From the NCBI GenBank assembly GCA_008933995.1, contig WARS01000012.1, positions 2,232,001-2,296,000 of the forward strand: DNA of 64,000 bases. The letters are read 5' to 3'. The notes below the pieces were generated by a model. That model had not been told where the DNA came from, made no database searches, and saw only the letters and a program-made list of their open reading frames with translations. Each line of letters begins with the position of its first letter. Within the stretch, counting starts at the first letter, position 1. The DNA comes from Datnioides undecimradiatus (Eukaryota; Chordata; Actinopteri; Lobotiformes; Datnioididae). Of the stretch, positions 1 to 10,825 are shown piece after piece. The position numbers were made by a program, and so were the translations under genes.

Positions 1-2877
1 TGTCTGATGTTTGTTGGTGAAAACTAAAGTAGACTTTGCCTAATCATGTAATGTATCTTGGGTTGAAAGTCAGGAGAGAGGCTGAATAAAAATGAAGTCT
101 TTGAAAAGTGGTATCTCAGGCAGATTATCTCGAAATGATCCCATCATCAATCAGACTTTACATGTTTATCAAAAACGATGTGCGCGTTGTCGCCGGGTTT
201 TTTCTCAGCCATCAGTGTAAAAATAAAATCAGTCGGCTTACATGAAATGAAACTAAGAGTACTCTTTCATTCAGCAAATACCATCTTCTTGGTACTAAAT
301 TAATCCAAAAAGATGCTGACAGGATCTGTCCTCCTCCGCTTCATCAAATGTCTGAGGGGAAAGTCTTTCCCTGCACATTATTTCGACAAATATTTCACCA
401 TCTGAAACACGCTTGACACCGGGATCTGTTTCTCTGGCAGCTCCAAGACTGGCACAAGTAGCGCTACTACATGTGGGTATTTTCCAGACCTTGAAATGTG
501 TTTTGCCTGTTCATTTGCAAGCACTCAGCAAGGAGCCCCTTCCATTTGCCCACATCCAGCACCTGGGCAGCTGCCATTTCCACAGCAGATTCTGGGCCAC
601 GTAGGGCTGCCAATCCCTGCCTCTGGCTTCCACTTCTCTCCACCACTATCACAGCCTTAGTGTGTGTGAGAAATGGTGGTTGAGGGAGTCTTTCGTCAGA
701 GGCGGAAGACTTTTAGTCTTTCAGTCCATCCATTCTGCCTCCTATCGTCTCTCTGTCCAGCTCTCTGTTTCTCTTTCCTAAAATTTCTTCTCAGTTTAAT
801 CCACCAGAGTACATTGTGTTGTACGCGCATTGTGTGATTCTGTTACGTCTCAGTCTAATCAAAATGTTTAGGCACACAATAAATAAACCTCCTTTCAAAA
901 ATGGAAAATTGGATTAAACGAATCCGAAATTGGAGCCAAACGAATCCGATGCTATCTGGGTATTTGTTGAAAGACAGGAAAACCAGACACAGTTTTAATG
1001 GATATCAAAAAAATGTAGATTTAATCACAGCTATCAGTGTTGACAGATCCAAAAAAGTAGTAATATATAGTGTTACCTGGTGCCTTTATTAACAGTGAAG
1101 TAAGCCAACATAACAGGCACGATGCTACATGTTCTGCATTCTTTGATGCGGTTGGAGACGACAGGAGGAACTCTGAAAGCTGTGGTCCTTATGAACCCAT
1201 TCACTTAGTCATAAATCACAGGCCTGGCTCGTTCTCCTGCCAGAGCAAAGGTGGCATCAGCTGTTCCCGTTGTTAGCGCAAACCTGGCTGAGCAGCTGAG
1301 CTGGAGGCGACTAAATTGGTGTTGGGGGGGTGTTTCATCCCCTGCCAGAACCTTTTCTCCCCTCCTTGAGCCTCAGCTTGCCAGCATAACGAGCATCTGA
1401 CCTCCTCATTGAGGAGAAAACGGGCAGCTTTACGTGCGTTCGCATGAAGGTGGGTTCATCTTCCAGGCTCTGAACCGCTGAACGTTCGTAGTTTGATTTT
1501 TGCTGAGCCACGTGTTCGCGTCCGTAGAAAGTGAATCATCAGTCCAGAAATACTTTTTTGAATAGCGTGCATTGGCATACAAGGCTGCACAGAACTAGAC
1601 ATCCTTCAGGACAACAGCTTTGAGAAACGGAGAAGCCTTTGGAGGCGAAGGTCGCACACACCCACACAGGTGTTTTCATTTATTCAGGCTGATTAGTGAC
1701 TCAGGACTCAGGACTGTGTGGGTGTTCAGACCGTGCTTGATTGGCATTTCTGACTTGACTGTCAGTTTTATTGAACCTGTTGAGGAGCTTTTATGATTTT
1801 GAGTATATGGAGTTTTGAGACTGTTGAAAAATGATATTACATAGCTCAGCCCAGCTTCGTCCTTATTGTTTTTATTCATTCCCAGTGAGTCGTTGTTTTC
1901 TTCTTTCACTTTAGATTTTAAATTGCATAATTGTGTTGCAGTGTGATAAAATATTTAATTGTGTGGGGTAAGGGGAGTAAAAGTTTCTAAAGCATGAAAG
2001 AATGAAAGATTAAGCAAACAAGCAAGAACAAGTCGTGGAAAATGTGGATGAAACCTTATATGACCTTCACATGAGGTCTACTTACTGGATATTTTCTGGA
2101 GCTTTCAGCAACATCTCATGGCCTTCATCAGCAGATATCGAATGCACAGTTGTCAAACAGGCAGTTAACTTGTTCTTACACGATTTAAATGACCGCAGCT
2201 CCAATCGCGCGTGATCATGTGAGCACAACTGAATCAGCTTCATGACAATCGAGTAAGCTTGATGTGGAAATGAAGGCCATGAACATGTGGCTGAAAGCTC
2301 CGGAAGATTTCTAGTAAGTGATCCTGTGCTAAGTTTGCTTTTGTCAAATTATTGTTTACACGGGCAATGAATAAATCCATTTTGTGTTACAACAGCAATA
2401 CGTAGCGACACATGTTCTCTGGCTTAGTCAGGAAGCCTATTGTAGACTGAAATACAGCTGTCTGTTTTGGATTAAGTAAACAATTAAATACCTGAGAAAT
2501 GAAGGTACTTCATCACATAAATACAGAACTTGATTACTTGATTGATTGTAAATCAGTCACCGTCCTTGTCATTGATTTGCAACATCGACCGCTTTCCCCT
2601 AATCCAATCAGAGCAAGCAAAATCTATCTAGCGAGCTGCTCTCAGAGTTCATCCCAGGTCAGTTCCTCTGGGTCAGTTGACAAATCGCTATTGTCTGCTG
2701 GGTCGTATTGTTGTATCCTTCAACCCCAGCCAGAATATCAGAAAAGTACCTGTGTGGGTGTGCAGAACCTTTTAATTGCGTTTTGGATGATTGCTCGTGA
2801 TGGGAAGCAGTCAACCGGCCCAAGATGCTTGATCAGTTTGACCTTTTGTCTTCATTGTCCTCCTCCTGTCTCCGCAG
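1..2877 (+). other. dock1: dock1 intron, 3' part
   Basis: Non-coding sequence upstream of the first dock1 exon in the window. The exon that should precede it by family order, ending near a Ser-Lys junction, is not visible here, so this intron starts before the window. It contains the palindromic repeat at 2075-2325. The rest is unremarkable, with AT-rich stretches and no long open frame resembling a protein. Confidence 0.8.
2075..2325. mobile_element. Palindromic MITE-like element with ~50 bp terminal inverted repeats
   Basis: The left arm (about 2079-2128) and the right arm (about 2271-2320, read on the other strand) align over roughly 50 bases with a few mismatches. Both arms contain GGAGCTTTCAGC and CATGGCCTTCAT. 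About 140 bases of unrelated sequence lie between them, with no coding capacity. Long inverted arms around a short non-coding core fit a non-autonomous DNA transposon. I recall similar arms from other teleost genomes but cannot name the family. The exact ends and the target duplication are not resolved. Confidence 0.65.
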
Positions 2878-2984
2878 CAAGCTGTTCACCGAGTTCATCC
2901 TAAAGGTGCCTCTGGGTCGCCTGGTGAAACAGAAGCTAGACTGTCTGATTGACATTGTCCACAGCGATCTCTTTACTCATCACG
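2878..2984 (+). CDS. dock1: dock1 internal exon (inter-domain helical region)
   Basis: This 107 nt exon lies between a CCGCAG acceptor and a GTGAGA donor. It starts with the third base of a serine codon, carries 35 full codons beginning KLFTEFILKVPLG and ending SDLFTHH, and ends with the first base of an Asp codon completed by the next exon. The sequence matches the DOCK1/DOCK180 family between the lipid-binding DHR-1 and the Rac-binding DHR-2 domains, a stretch of ARM-like helical repeats that helps dimerisation and fold. DOCK1 is an unconventional exchange factor that acts with ELMO to activate Rac1 at the membrane. Its middle part is more diverged from mammalian DOCK1 than the other exons here. 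DOCK5 and DOCK2 are the alternatives; the later exons and the nested insyn2a favour DOCK1. Confidence 0.93.
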
Positions 2985-2990
2985 GTGAGA

Positions 2991-3016
<26 letters not shown>
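2991..3016. repeat. (AC)n microsatellite next to a splice donor
   Basis: Thirteen AC units begin six bases after the 5' splice site of the dock1 exon ending at 2984. Intronic CA repeats near donors are known binding sites for hnRNP L. Any effect on this exon is inference. Confidence 0.95.
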
Positions 3017-3021
<5 letters not shown>

Positions 3022-4478
3022 AAAACGCACTCACAGTTCTTCGGCGCGTGCACCTCCGCTCTCTGTGCAGTAATATAGGCAATCACACACACCAGCTGCC
3101 TCCCAAGGCAGCCCCGTGTGAGCCCACAGTAAAGGTCATTGGTGAGGCGTAGTGGAAATCCTCCTCGTTATTTAAGACAGTTAAGCATCCCCATTGCCAC
3201 AATCACCTGTACTCATCAGTATTCAGATCTACTCAGTCGTCTCAGCCCCTCCCTTCCTCCCTGTTGTTTTCCTTGTGTTCAAAATGCAGTTCCTGCCTTT
3301 TTCCTTTCCTTGTCTCTACTCAAATGCAACACCTATAGTGCACTTGTCCACCATACTGTGGTATATTTTGCCACGTTGAAGTAATTGTGTATATGAGGGC
3401 AGATATGGTTAATGAGGACCTGCATCCTCAGTCTCTGCAGCCTCGCTAGCCTGCGGCGTCCACCAGACAGGGCCCCTGCTCTGGTGACAGTTGAGGGGGC
3501 CAAGCATTTAGCTAGAGGCAGCGGTCCTCCGAGGCCATGCCAGGTTACGTCCTGTTTTAGAGACAAACATGCTCCCACACGCTCATGTACATACTGTCCC
3601 GTGGTGGCGAAATAAATATGTAATGTTCTTAACCCCATAAAATGGCAACAGTGATTTAATGTGGCTGGCAGGGACAACGCGTGCCTCAGAGCAAGTGACT
3701 AAGGAGTGGACAACAAACTGTTTGCCCGGCTCCTCTCTGCCTCCGTCATCAGCAGGTGTTCAGGTCAGATCAGCATGAATGTAGAGGATATAAAAAAAGG
3801 GTTTGATGGGACACTCGTCCTATTGGAAAAGTCTGATATTGAACCTACAGCAGTGAAAATGTCTCTGCCTTTACTTGATGATTCAGTCCTTTCATACTTT
3901 AGCAACATAAAATTGCCTGATTGGTGTTTCGGCCAGTTTATTGAGTAGCTATTGAAGGGCAATGCTCAGTCTGTGGTCCTCTGGTCAATTTTATTGATTT
4001 GTTGGTGTAATTGTGGACAGGCTAGTCTCCCTGATGCTTGTGAATGGCTAGCTGATCAGCAGGAGGACTTGTTGCTGCGATGTGGATGCAGCCTTCCCCA
4101 CTGCTGTGCTCTCACAACCGCTCCATTCGCTGGAGCCGCTGACATCCCCAGTAGTCCCGGATGCGCGTGTGCGTTTTAAAACGGCACAGAACGGGTGATG
4201 GAGAATGTTTAATTGCCAAGTAAAACTGTCCTTTCCACATCAGTATCAAGCTGAGCACCACTTTGGAGATGTTTTATTACAGATAATGACCACTGCGATG
4301 AGCAAATGAGTCAGCCAGGCAGTTTTTATGGTGGCCTAATCAGCTGCAGTAAGTGCATGTGCTCGTGCGACTCATTACTGGATGCATCCTGATCCCCAGG
4401 TGGTCACTGAAATGTCCCCTTGCCAACCTAATCCCAAAGTTTTGAGGAAATGGGTGCACGACGAGACGCATCAAACTA

Positions 4479-4863
4479 CACTGGATATAAAACATCTGCA
4501 CACCCTTATGAAATTGCAGGAAAATGAATAAAAGGTTAAATTCTGTGTTTAGGTTCCTGTCCAGTCTTGAGGTCTGAGCTCTAACTGGATCATTTCAACA
4601 CACAAGTCATTCCTCGGTCCACTCGGAAATGTGTTTTGGGTCATTGTCTTGCTGTGAATCTGCTTTTCATCCTCAGCCTTCAGACGACGGCCAGCACGTG
4701 TTGCGTCGAACTGTCTTGATATGTCGAGACCCAAAGCGTGATGCCGCTACCACCAGGCTTCACAGTCAATATGATGTTCCTCGGCTAATGGGCTCTGGTG
4801 GTTTTACAACACTGCAAGCGAATCATGCAATTCCATAAGGGTGTGTAGATTTCATATCCACTG
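4479..4863 (-). mobile_element. Internally deleted Tc1/mariner-like transposon
   Basis: About 40-base imperfect inverted repeats bound the element. The left end begins CACTGGATAT and the right end, reverse-complemented, begins CAGTGGATAT; both contain CACACCCTTATG. The minus strand at 4629-4653 encodes QQDNDPKH, the block around the second catalytic aspartate of Tc1-type DDE transposases. Further traces of the same coding region follow, with large deletions and frame breaks. At 385 bp, against roughly 1.2-1.6 kb for complete elements, it cannot make a transposase. A TA lies just outside the left end, but the right-hand target duplication is not intact. Confidence 0.8.
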
Positions 4864-5723
4864 CTGATGCTCAACCCTCAACGTGGAGTTTGTTAGCACA
4901 CCCCACACATTCATCAGTATGCATTGAATAATGTTCCTTTCTTTCCTGTGGGCTGCACAGTGATTAACATATTAACTGTTTCTGTGTAAAATCATGTCTC
5001 AACGTAGTATGTTTCAGGCCCCGATGGGCTTATTTCTGCTCGAACCGATGACTTTAGACAATAAGATGACATTCTTTTCTCTATAGGCTTCATCCCTAGG
5101 TTTGAAATTGAAATTCTGCGTGACGAGTGTGATTGGTATGCACGGTAGGCATGTGCAGTTCCCCGCTGCAGGTGGAAACTTAATGAACTCAGGAAAGAAA
5201 AAAAGTTTTTTGCTCTTTTTTTTTTTTATTTTAGAGGCACAACGTCACCTTCACTGTTGTTGCTGTTAAAAGGAGAGCGGGACGGACGCATAAATCACTT
5301 GCAAATGTGCAAATGGGCTCATTGGAAGAGAACAAATATGTCAGCTGCTCTCCTGGTCTGTGTTAAAGGGGAAAATCACTGTAGCGTCTAAAATCTGTTT
5401 GCGCTGGAAGTTTGAGGAGAGCGCTCGTGGCCTAGCTTGATAGTTCCAGTCTGCTTGTCCCACTCCCACCCTGCTACTAGCGTGTATGTATGTGTGTTTG
5501 CCAGAGTGTCTGTGTATATGCGCTCTCGCATGTCCATTTCTGAGTGCGCTTGTGTGTGTGTGTGTGTTATCATTTGTGTACATTTGGAGTTTGGAGGAGG
5601 TGCAGCGGGGGATGAGCGTTGGACCCCTGTAAAAACAAGGTATTAACCACTCCACACAATGTTAGACGTCCTCAGATAAGAGATTTGCTTTTGTGTTGAA
5701 GCCGTGGAAGATTACTGAGTGCG

Positions 5724-5726
<3 letters not shown>

Positions 5727-5767
<41 letters not shown>
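5727..5767. repeat. (CA)n microsatellite
   Basis: About 20 near-perfect CA units, followed by a short A run. Confidence 0.95.
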
Positions 5768-5771
<4 letters not shown>

Positions 5772-8377
5772 AACATACAGAAAAAAAAACAACATAGTTT
5801 TGCTTTAAGCCGTGTCAGCTCGGTGCTCTGTTAGACAGCACCAGGAATATTTCAGTGTCGACATTGTTGTCAGTCTGTGTTGGGGTGAGCTAACACCTAA
5901 CAGGGCAAACATCCAAAACATTTTTTCAGGTATTGAATTACCAGTGAAAGCCTTAAGTGAATAATAGCTGTATAGTAAGGGCGTCCTGAGCGCAGTACTG
6001 GCGTTAGACATCAGTGGCTGTTTGCTCTTGATTTGTGGGGCGTGTCTCTGATGTTCAGTCAGAGTTTGTGTGCCTGCTCTAACCTCTGTGAACGTTTGGC
6101 ATTGGCAAAATGACGCAAAGCCCGCACTGCCGAAATCTGCATGTTTTTGGTAGAGCGACTAGACCGAGGGCGAGAGGAGTTGCTGCTAATGTGGCTCTAG
6201 GGGTGGCAGAAGAAGTAGGTGACCTATCCTGTGACCTTTCATCTACAGGACTCCTCCGATACTTGAGACCCTGAGAGGAGATTTTGAGGAATGATAGCTG
6301 GATTTCCGTTTCATTTATAGTGGAATTGGCTCATGGTCTTCGGAGGAGAGGTATTCTTGATGACACTGTCTGCAGTCATAGTCGCAGAGGTTTGGTCTCA
6401 TTTCCACAAACATCTCTCGTGTGTTCTTGACGCCGCTCGAGCCTCTTTAAGTATTTCCTCACACAAAACAAACACACACACACACACAGCGAATCAGTGT
6501 GTTGATCGGTGTCATTTCACAACATTATTGCAAAACAATGATTTCTCATTTGGGCCCCATATTCAGTCGATATCCTATGTTCAAGAACCAGCTTCCCTGT
6601 AATTATTTTTGCATTAGGATTATTAAAAGCAATTCAAAAGGCGTCCAGCGGTTATGAGAGATTTCCCAGATTGTTAGTAAGAGAATCTTTGCGTAAATTA
6701 TGAACCAATCAATGCCTCAGTCATTAAAAAAGGAATTTCAAACTCAACAGGAGTCTTTATTTGTTAAATTTCTAATTACTACTAAATTTATCCGTGACCC
6801 TTTCATTACAGAGCCTCATCGTTCTCCCTCTGTACGGAGCTCTGACTTGGAGATTTCCAGTAATGCTGACAGTGAAATAGAAACAGCTCCAAAAGACCTA
6901 AAGCCAATCTCCTCAGTCAAAGCTGTTCCGTATTATCCCTCCATGCCGCTCAATCTCACATGCACTTCCTTTGGGGAGGGAGCCGAGAATGTAAAGCGCC
7001 AACTGGATTCATGCTCAAAACTACTTGTGAATCTTTATGAAGAGGTCGCCCCGGGTTGCGCTATTCATTATGTATTACATCCAGCTGTTTACCACCCAGC
7101 CTTGAGCACTATTGACAGCTGGCAGTGCTTTACGTTTGTGTATGTGTGTAAATGAAGTAAAAATTTCATTTTGTCCCGGCTGATTGGCTCATTAAAGCAG
7201 AGAGATCATATTGATTGTGAGTTGAAATCAATCTCTGGGTGGTCATTTAGAGCACTGGTGTCTCTGCACTCTGTACTTGAAAGTTACTGTTGTCTTTGCA
7301 GTTTGGCTGACTAGTGATGGTTTAATGCAGTGTTGTTCTCCTCTTTTATTTTAATACGACATTACCATCAATACTTTGTGGCTGTGAGAAAGACTGTGAC
7401 AGTGCACTGCACGGAGAAGTCTTTTCTTTTTACTGCTCTTTGTCTTTTCCTTTCTTGCAGAAGCAGGTTATCAATTTTTCAAAGTGGACAGAACACAGTT
7501 TTGCGATTGCTTTCCTCTCCATAAATCTATAAAATACTCACTTAACCCCCCAACTGATACTCCCCATCTTCTAAATTGAACCAACCTAACTCCGGTATTC
7601 GTCCCCGGGCTTTAAATATGACCCCCACACACATACACAAATGCCACGGAGATGGGAATCACAAGGTTTAATAAAAAATATGATAATTTTGTGGCAGCCT
7701 GCCTCCATGAGAATACTTTCCAGCTTATCGCTGCTGTCCTCCATGTCCAATTGCCAACCAAATTATCTGCCCTCTGCATATGGAAATTCACTTTTTGATG
7801 TCACCGTCAACATCGGCCGAACCTCTCTGGTTAGGTTTGGTGGAACGTTGTATAGAATTTTAATTGATAACTGTCACTTGGACAGAGTTAGTGAGAAAGT
7901 TGGTGTTTTCTTCTGCCTTTACTTGCTGCCAAAGGTACAAAGGGGGTGTAATATACTATTTAAGATAATTATGCTTTATCTAGATGATAAGGGTTGGCAT
8001 ACACAACAGTTATATGGCAGATATGATTAGCTGAAGTGTTGGGCCACTGTGTCATGTGTTCTTTTGTTTTGTTTCCTCACCTGATACATCAAGGGAGGAA
8101 GAAAGTATTTGTGGTGGCTCTGCCTTGCGTTTGTTTTGACAGTTGTGCTGCTGTTCTGTAACTGTCGCCACATTCAGTTTAATTAATAAATTCATTCAGT
8201 GCATTGTTTTAATTTAATCCTCTGAGCTGCGAGGAAGCCATTAACAAGCTGCGCGTGTCTTCGTCGAGAGCGTGTCGAGAGCATATGCTGCGCTGCCTTG
8301 TGCGATCCATCATCTGCTCCATGCGTTGAGCTGCGTTGTCAGTGCGTGTGTGTGTCTGTTTGCTGTTTTCCCCGCAG

Positions 8378-8505
8378 ACTGCCGCGAGATCCTCCTGCCG
8401 CTGATGACGGACCAGCTGAAGTTCCACCTGGAGAAGCGGGAGGAGCTGAAGGCCTGCTGCCAGCTGCTTAGTGATATCCTGGAGGTGCTCTACAGGAAGG
8501 ATGTG
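8378..8505 (+). CDS. dock1: dock1 internal exon
   Basis: This 128 nt exon lies between CCCCGCAG and the donor GTGAGG. Its first two bases complete the Asp codon begun at 2984, and 42 codons follow (CREILLPLMTDQLKFHLEK up to EVLYRKDV), ending in phase 0. The start (DCREILLP.MTDQLK.HLE) and the end (CCQLLS.ILEVLYRKDV) are hallmarks of DOCK1 in vertebrates. The segment is helical and lies between DHR-1 and DHR-2. The phase matches its neighbours, so all three of the first exons join in one frame. Confidence 0.96.
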
Positions 8506-10574
8506 GTGAGGAACACAGCTCCTCGGCTTTGTGTACTTTTATTTCCCTCTGGGGCAAACAGCAGCATAACAAGGGGATCCGGGACTCCCTCCATGAAGAA
8601 GACGCACATTTCGTCTGTGGTTATTTTACTGAATAGCCACTAATCAGTGTGCTGTTCTTAATTTATTTTATTGCCCTGCGAGCCCTGAAAGGAGCACATT
8701 TTACAGCGGCGTTAATTTACGAACCTGTAGAGTCGGCTCAGTAATTCATTGCTCAGGGCGGCTAGAGGCTGTCTTCAGCACCATGACGGTGCTCCAAGAA
8801 CAGGGTGATGAGCTTTGCTTCGCCCCATGGTGTTTCAGAGCCAGAGTACCTTATGGCAATGTGGTATAAACGATTATTAAACAATCAGTCAATCACAGAG
8901 TCCGTTAAGTGGTCAGTCGACGCATGATTTTGCACAGTGTCTAGTAGTCTTTTCATTGTTTTTCCAATTAATCAATTAATTGCTTGACAGAAAATATCCG
9001 TAATATTCAGATTACAAGCTCCCGAAGCCCAGTGTGACCACTTCAAACAGCTTGTGCGTCTGACTAATGGTCAAAACTCCCAAAACATTTCATTTACAGT
9101 TAACTAAAACGGAAAAAAAGCAGCTGAAAACAGCAAAGTGTAGACATTTTTCTTTAATGAATGAGCAGTCCACATGCCTCACACAAACAGACCTCCTATG
9201 CACACATACTGTACAATAACACACACACACACACAGACACACACCAAAACACTCAGCTGCTTCACAAGTGTGTTTCATCCTCTTCCACGACTCCCCATGT
9301 CCTCCCTCAGGGCCTCTCTGACTCCCCTCGCCATTGATCACCACAGCCTGGCCTCCCACACTCCACTGTGCTAGGGATTATCCACCTCCACGCCTTCCCT
9401 CTCTGTCTGACTCTTGTTTTGCTGCTTCCCCTCCCTGCCTTCCCTTCCCTTTCTTACCTGCTCCGCACATTTTCATAGGCTTACGTGCACTTGTAGATAA
9501 GAAAAGGAACAGGATAGGGAAAAATAAAGTCTGCCCACTTGAGTTTTTAAGTTGGCAATGGACTTGTACCTTGTTAGAAGTAAGGATTTAATTGTGTATT
9601 TAAAGTAGCTAGATTTTAACAAATTCTCCAGTGTCAGACTTGCTGCTCCCTCCTCTCACTCACCGCTCATCAGTTTGTGTGTAGATGTGCACGGACTGGC
9701 GTGCGCGAGTTGTTCAATTGCAAATAGAGACCTGTAAATTATTGAAAGTTTGGCTTGATGCTGCAGAGCTCAGCCGGTTTAGAAGATTCCCCCTAAAGAC
9801 AGGTAGAGACTGTAAGAATCGCTCCGACGCTCACTCAAACTCACTAATAAGCAAGTCCAAGGAAATTGGCCTACTTATGACAACTGTACAACTGCCCCAT
9901 GGGTGTTTACGCCTTCCAAAAGCAATGTTTCGCAATGTATAAATCATTTTATCTGCATCAGTCAGGTATCTTTGTCAGGTCTCTCAGCACAAATCGTCTT
10001 CAAAGTACCTTTTGAGTTTCAGGTTTCTGAAGAGCAGTCTTGACATTTTTCACGTGTATCGATGGAGACGGACAGATTCTTTGTTTTGCAATGTCACCAA
10101 TCCAATGATGTCTCCGTAACCTGCAAACAGATCTGTCTGCTCTATCACCACTTGTTGATCTTAAAGCAGGAAACCCCCACCGACATTAACATGGTCAGCA
10201 GACTCTTGTGTAGCTCACAGGCCAAATACGCATGAAGAGCGCTGATGTCCAGCCTCTCAGGTTTAAGGATGCTGTCTGGATGCTCATGAAGCTGCTCTTT
10301 CACTTCTTTCTACTACAGCAAGAAGACTGTTTTGCAAACACTTGTGAACCTCACTCTTTTTGTTGTGCCTTTTTAATGCTTTCAGTGCAGGTTTATGTGG
10401 AGTATAACTCATGTAAATACCGTCTGCTCTGTCACATTTGCTTACAGCCATTGGGGAAATGTAGGGAAATGGTAACTAACAAGCAGGCTGTGGGAATATG
10501 AATACACATAAAAAGAAAAATACATCATAACAAGTCTTTGAATGTGACTGATTATGTTTCTGTGTATCCCGCAG
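8506..10574 (+). other. dock1: dock1 intron (2.1 kb)
   Basis: The intron runs from GTGAGG to CCCGCAG. It contains an old interspersed repeat at about 8885-9115 and a short CA tract near 9220-9242. Nothing else is recognisable. Confidence 0.85.
8885..9115 (+). repeat. Degenerate copy of a teleost interspersed repeat
   Basis: The stretch has AATTAATCAATTAATTG, then a GACAGAAAATAT...AAGCCCAGTGTGACC block, then GTCAAAACTCCCAAAACAT and an A-rich AGCAGCTGAAAA end. I recall this order from a very common interspersed family of fish genomes. A second diverged copy is at 26235-26400. The class is not certain. Confidence 0.55.
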
Positions 10575-10670
10575 GGTCCCACCCAGTGGCATGTTCAGAT
10601 CATCATGGAGAAACTCCTGAGGACTGTTAACAGGACAGTGATTTCCATGGGCCGCGATTCCCCTCACATC
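10575..10670 (+). CDS. dock1: dock1 internal exon
   Basis: This 96 nt exon of 32 codons, phase 0 at both ends, lies between CCCGCAG and the donor GTAAGT. It encodes GPTQWHVQIIMEKLLRTVNR and continues to ISMGRDSPHI. The MEKLLRTVNRTVISMGRDS block is diagnostic of DOCK1 over DOCK2, and I believe over DOCK5. It is the last dock1 exon before the 45.5 kb intron that contains insyn2a. Being phase-symmetric, it could be skipped without a frameshift; nothing in the sequence shows that it is. Confidence 0.96.
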
Positions 10671-10779
10671 GTAAGTTTGTGTGATTCCCTGCAACTATTA
10701 GCTGCACGGCCTCGACCACCTCTTTTTCAATCTGGGTTGTTTCTTTTTTTTTTTTTTTTGGCTGCAAACACACACTCAC

Positions 10780-10783
<4 letters not shown>

Positions 10784-10822
<39 letters not shown>
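10784..10822. repeat. (CA)n microsatellite
   Basis: About 19 CA units, preceded by a 17-base T run at 10743-10759. Confidence 0.95.

Positions 10823-10825
<3 letters not shown>

Larger units (their letters stand above)
2985..8377 (+). other. dock1: dock1 intron (5.4 kb)
   Basis: The donor GTGAGA runs straight into a CA repeat; the acceptor is CCCCGCAG. The intron holds a deleted Tc1-like element at 4479-4863 and CA tracts at 2991-3016 and 5727-5767. It also has an open frame at 6700-7155, which I judge to be chance. No other gene is seen. Confidence 0.85.

Noticed and set aside
2499..2903. 134-codon frame running into the dock1 exon at 2878
   Set aside because: It is in a different frame from the exon and crosses its acceptor.
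6700..7155. 151-codon plus-strand open frame
   Set aside because: It lies in a dock1 intron, with AT-rich ordinary composition, no recognisable domain and no convincing splice or promoter context. Best explained as chance.
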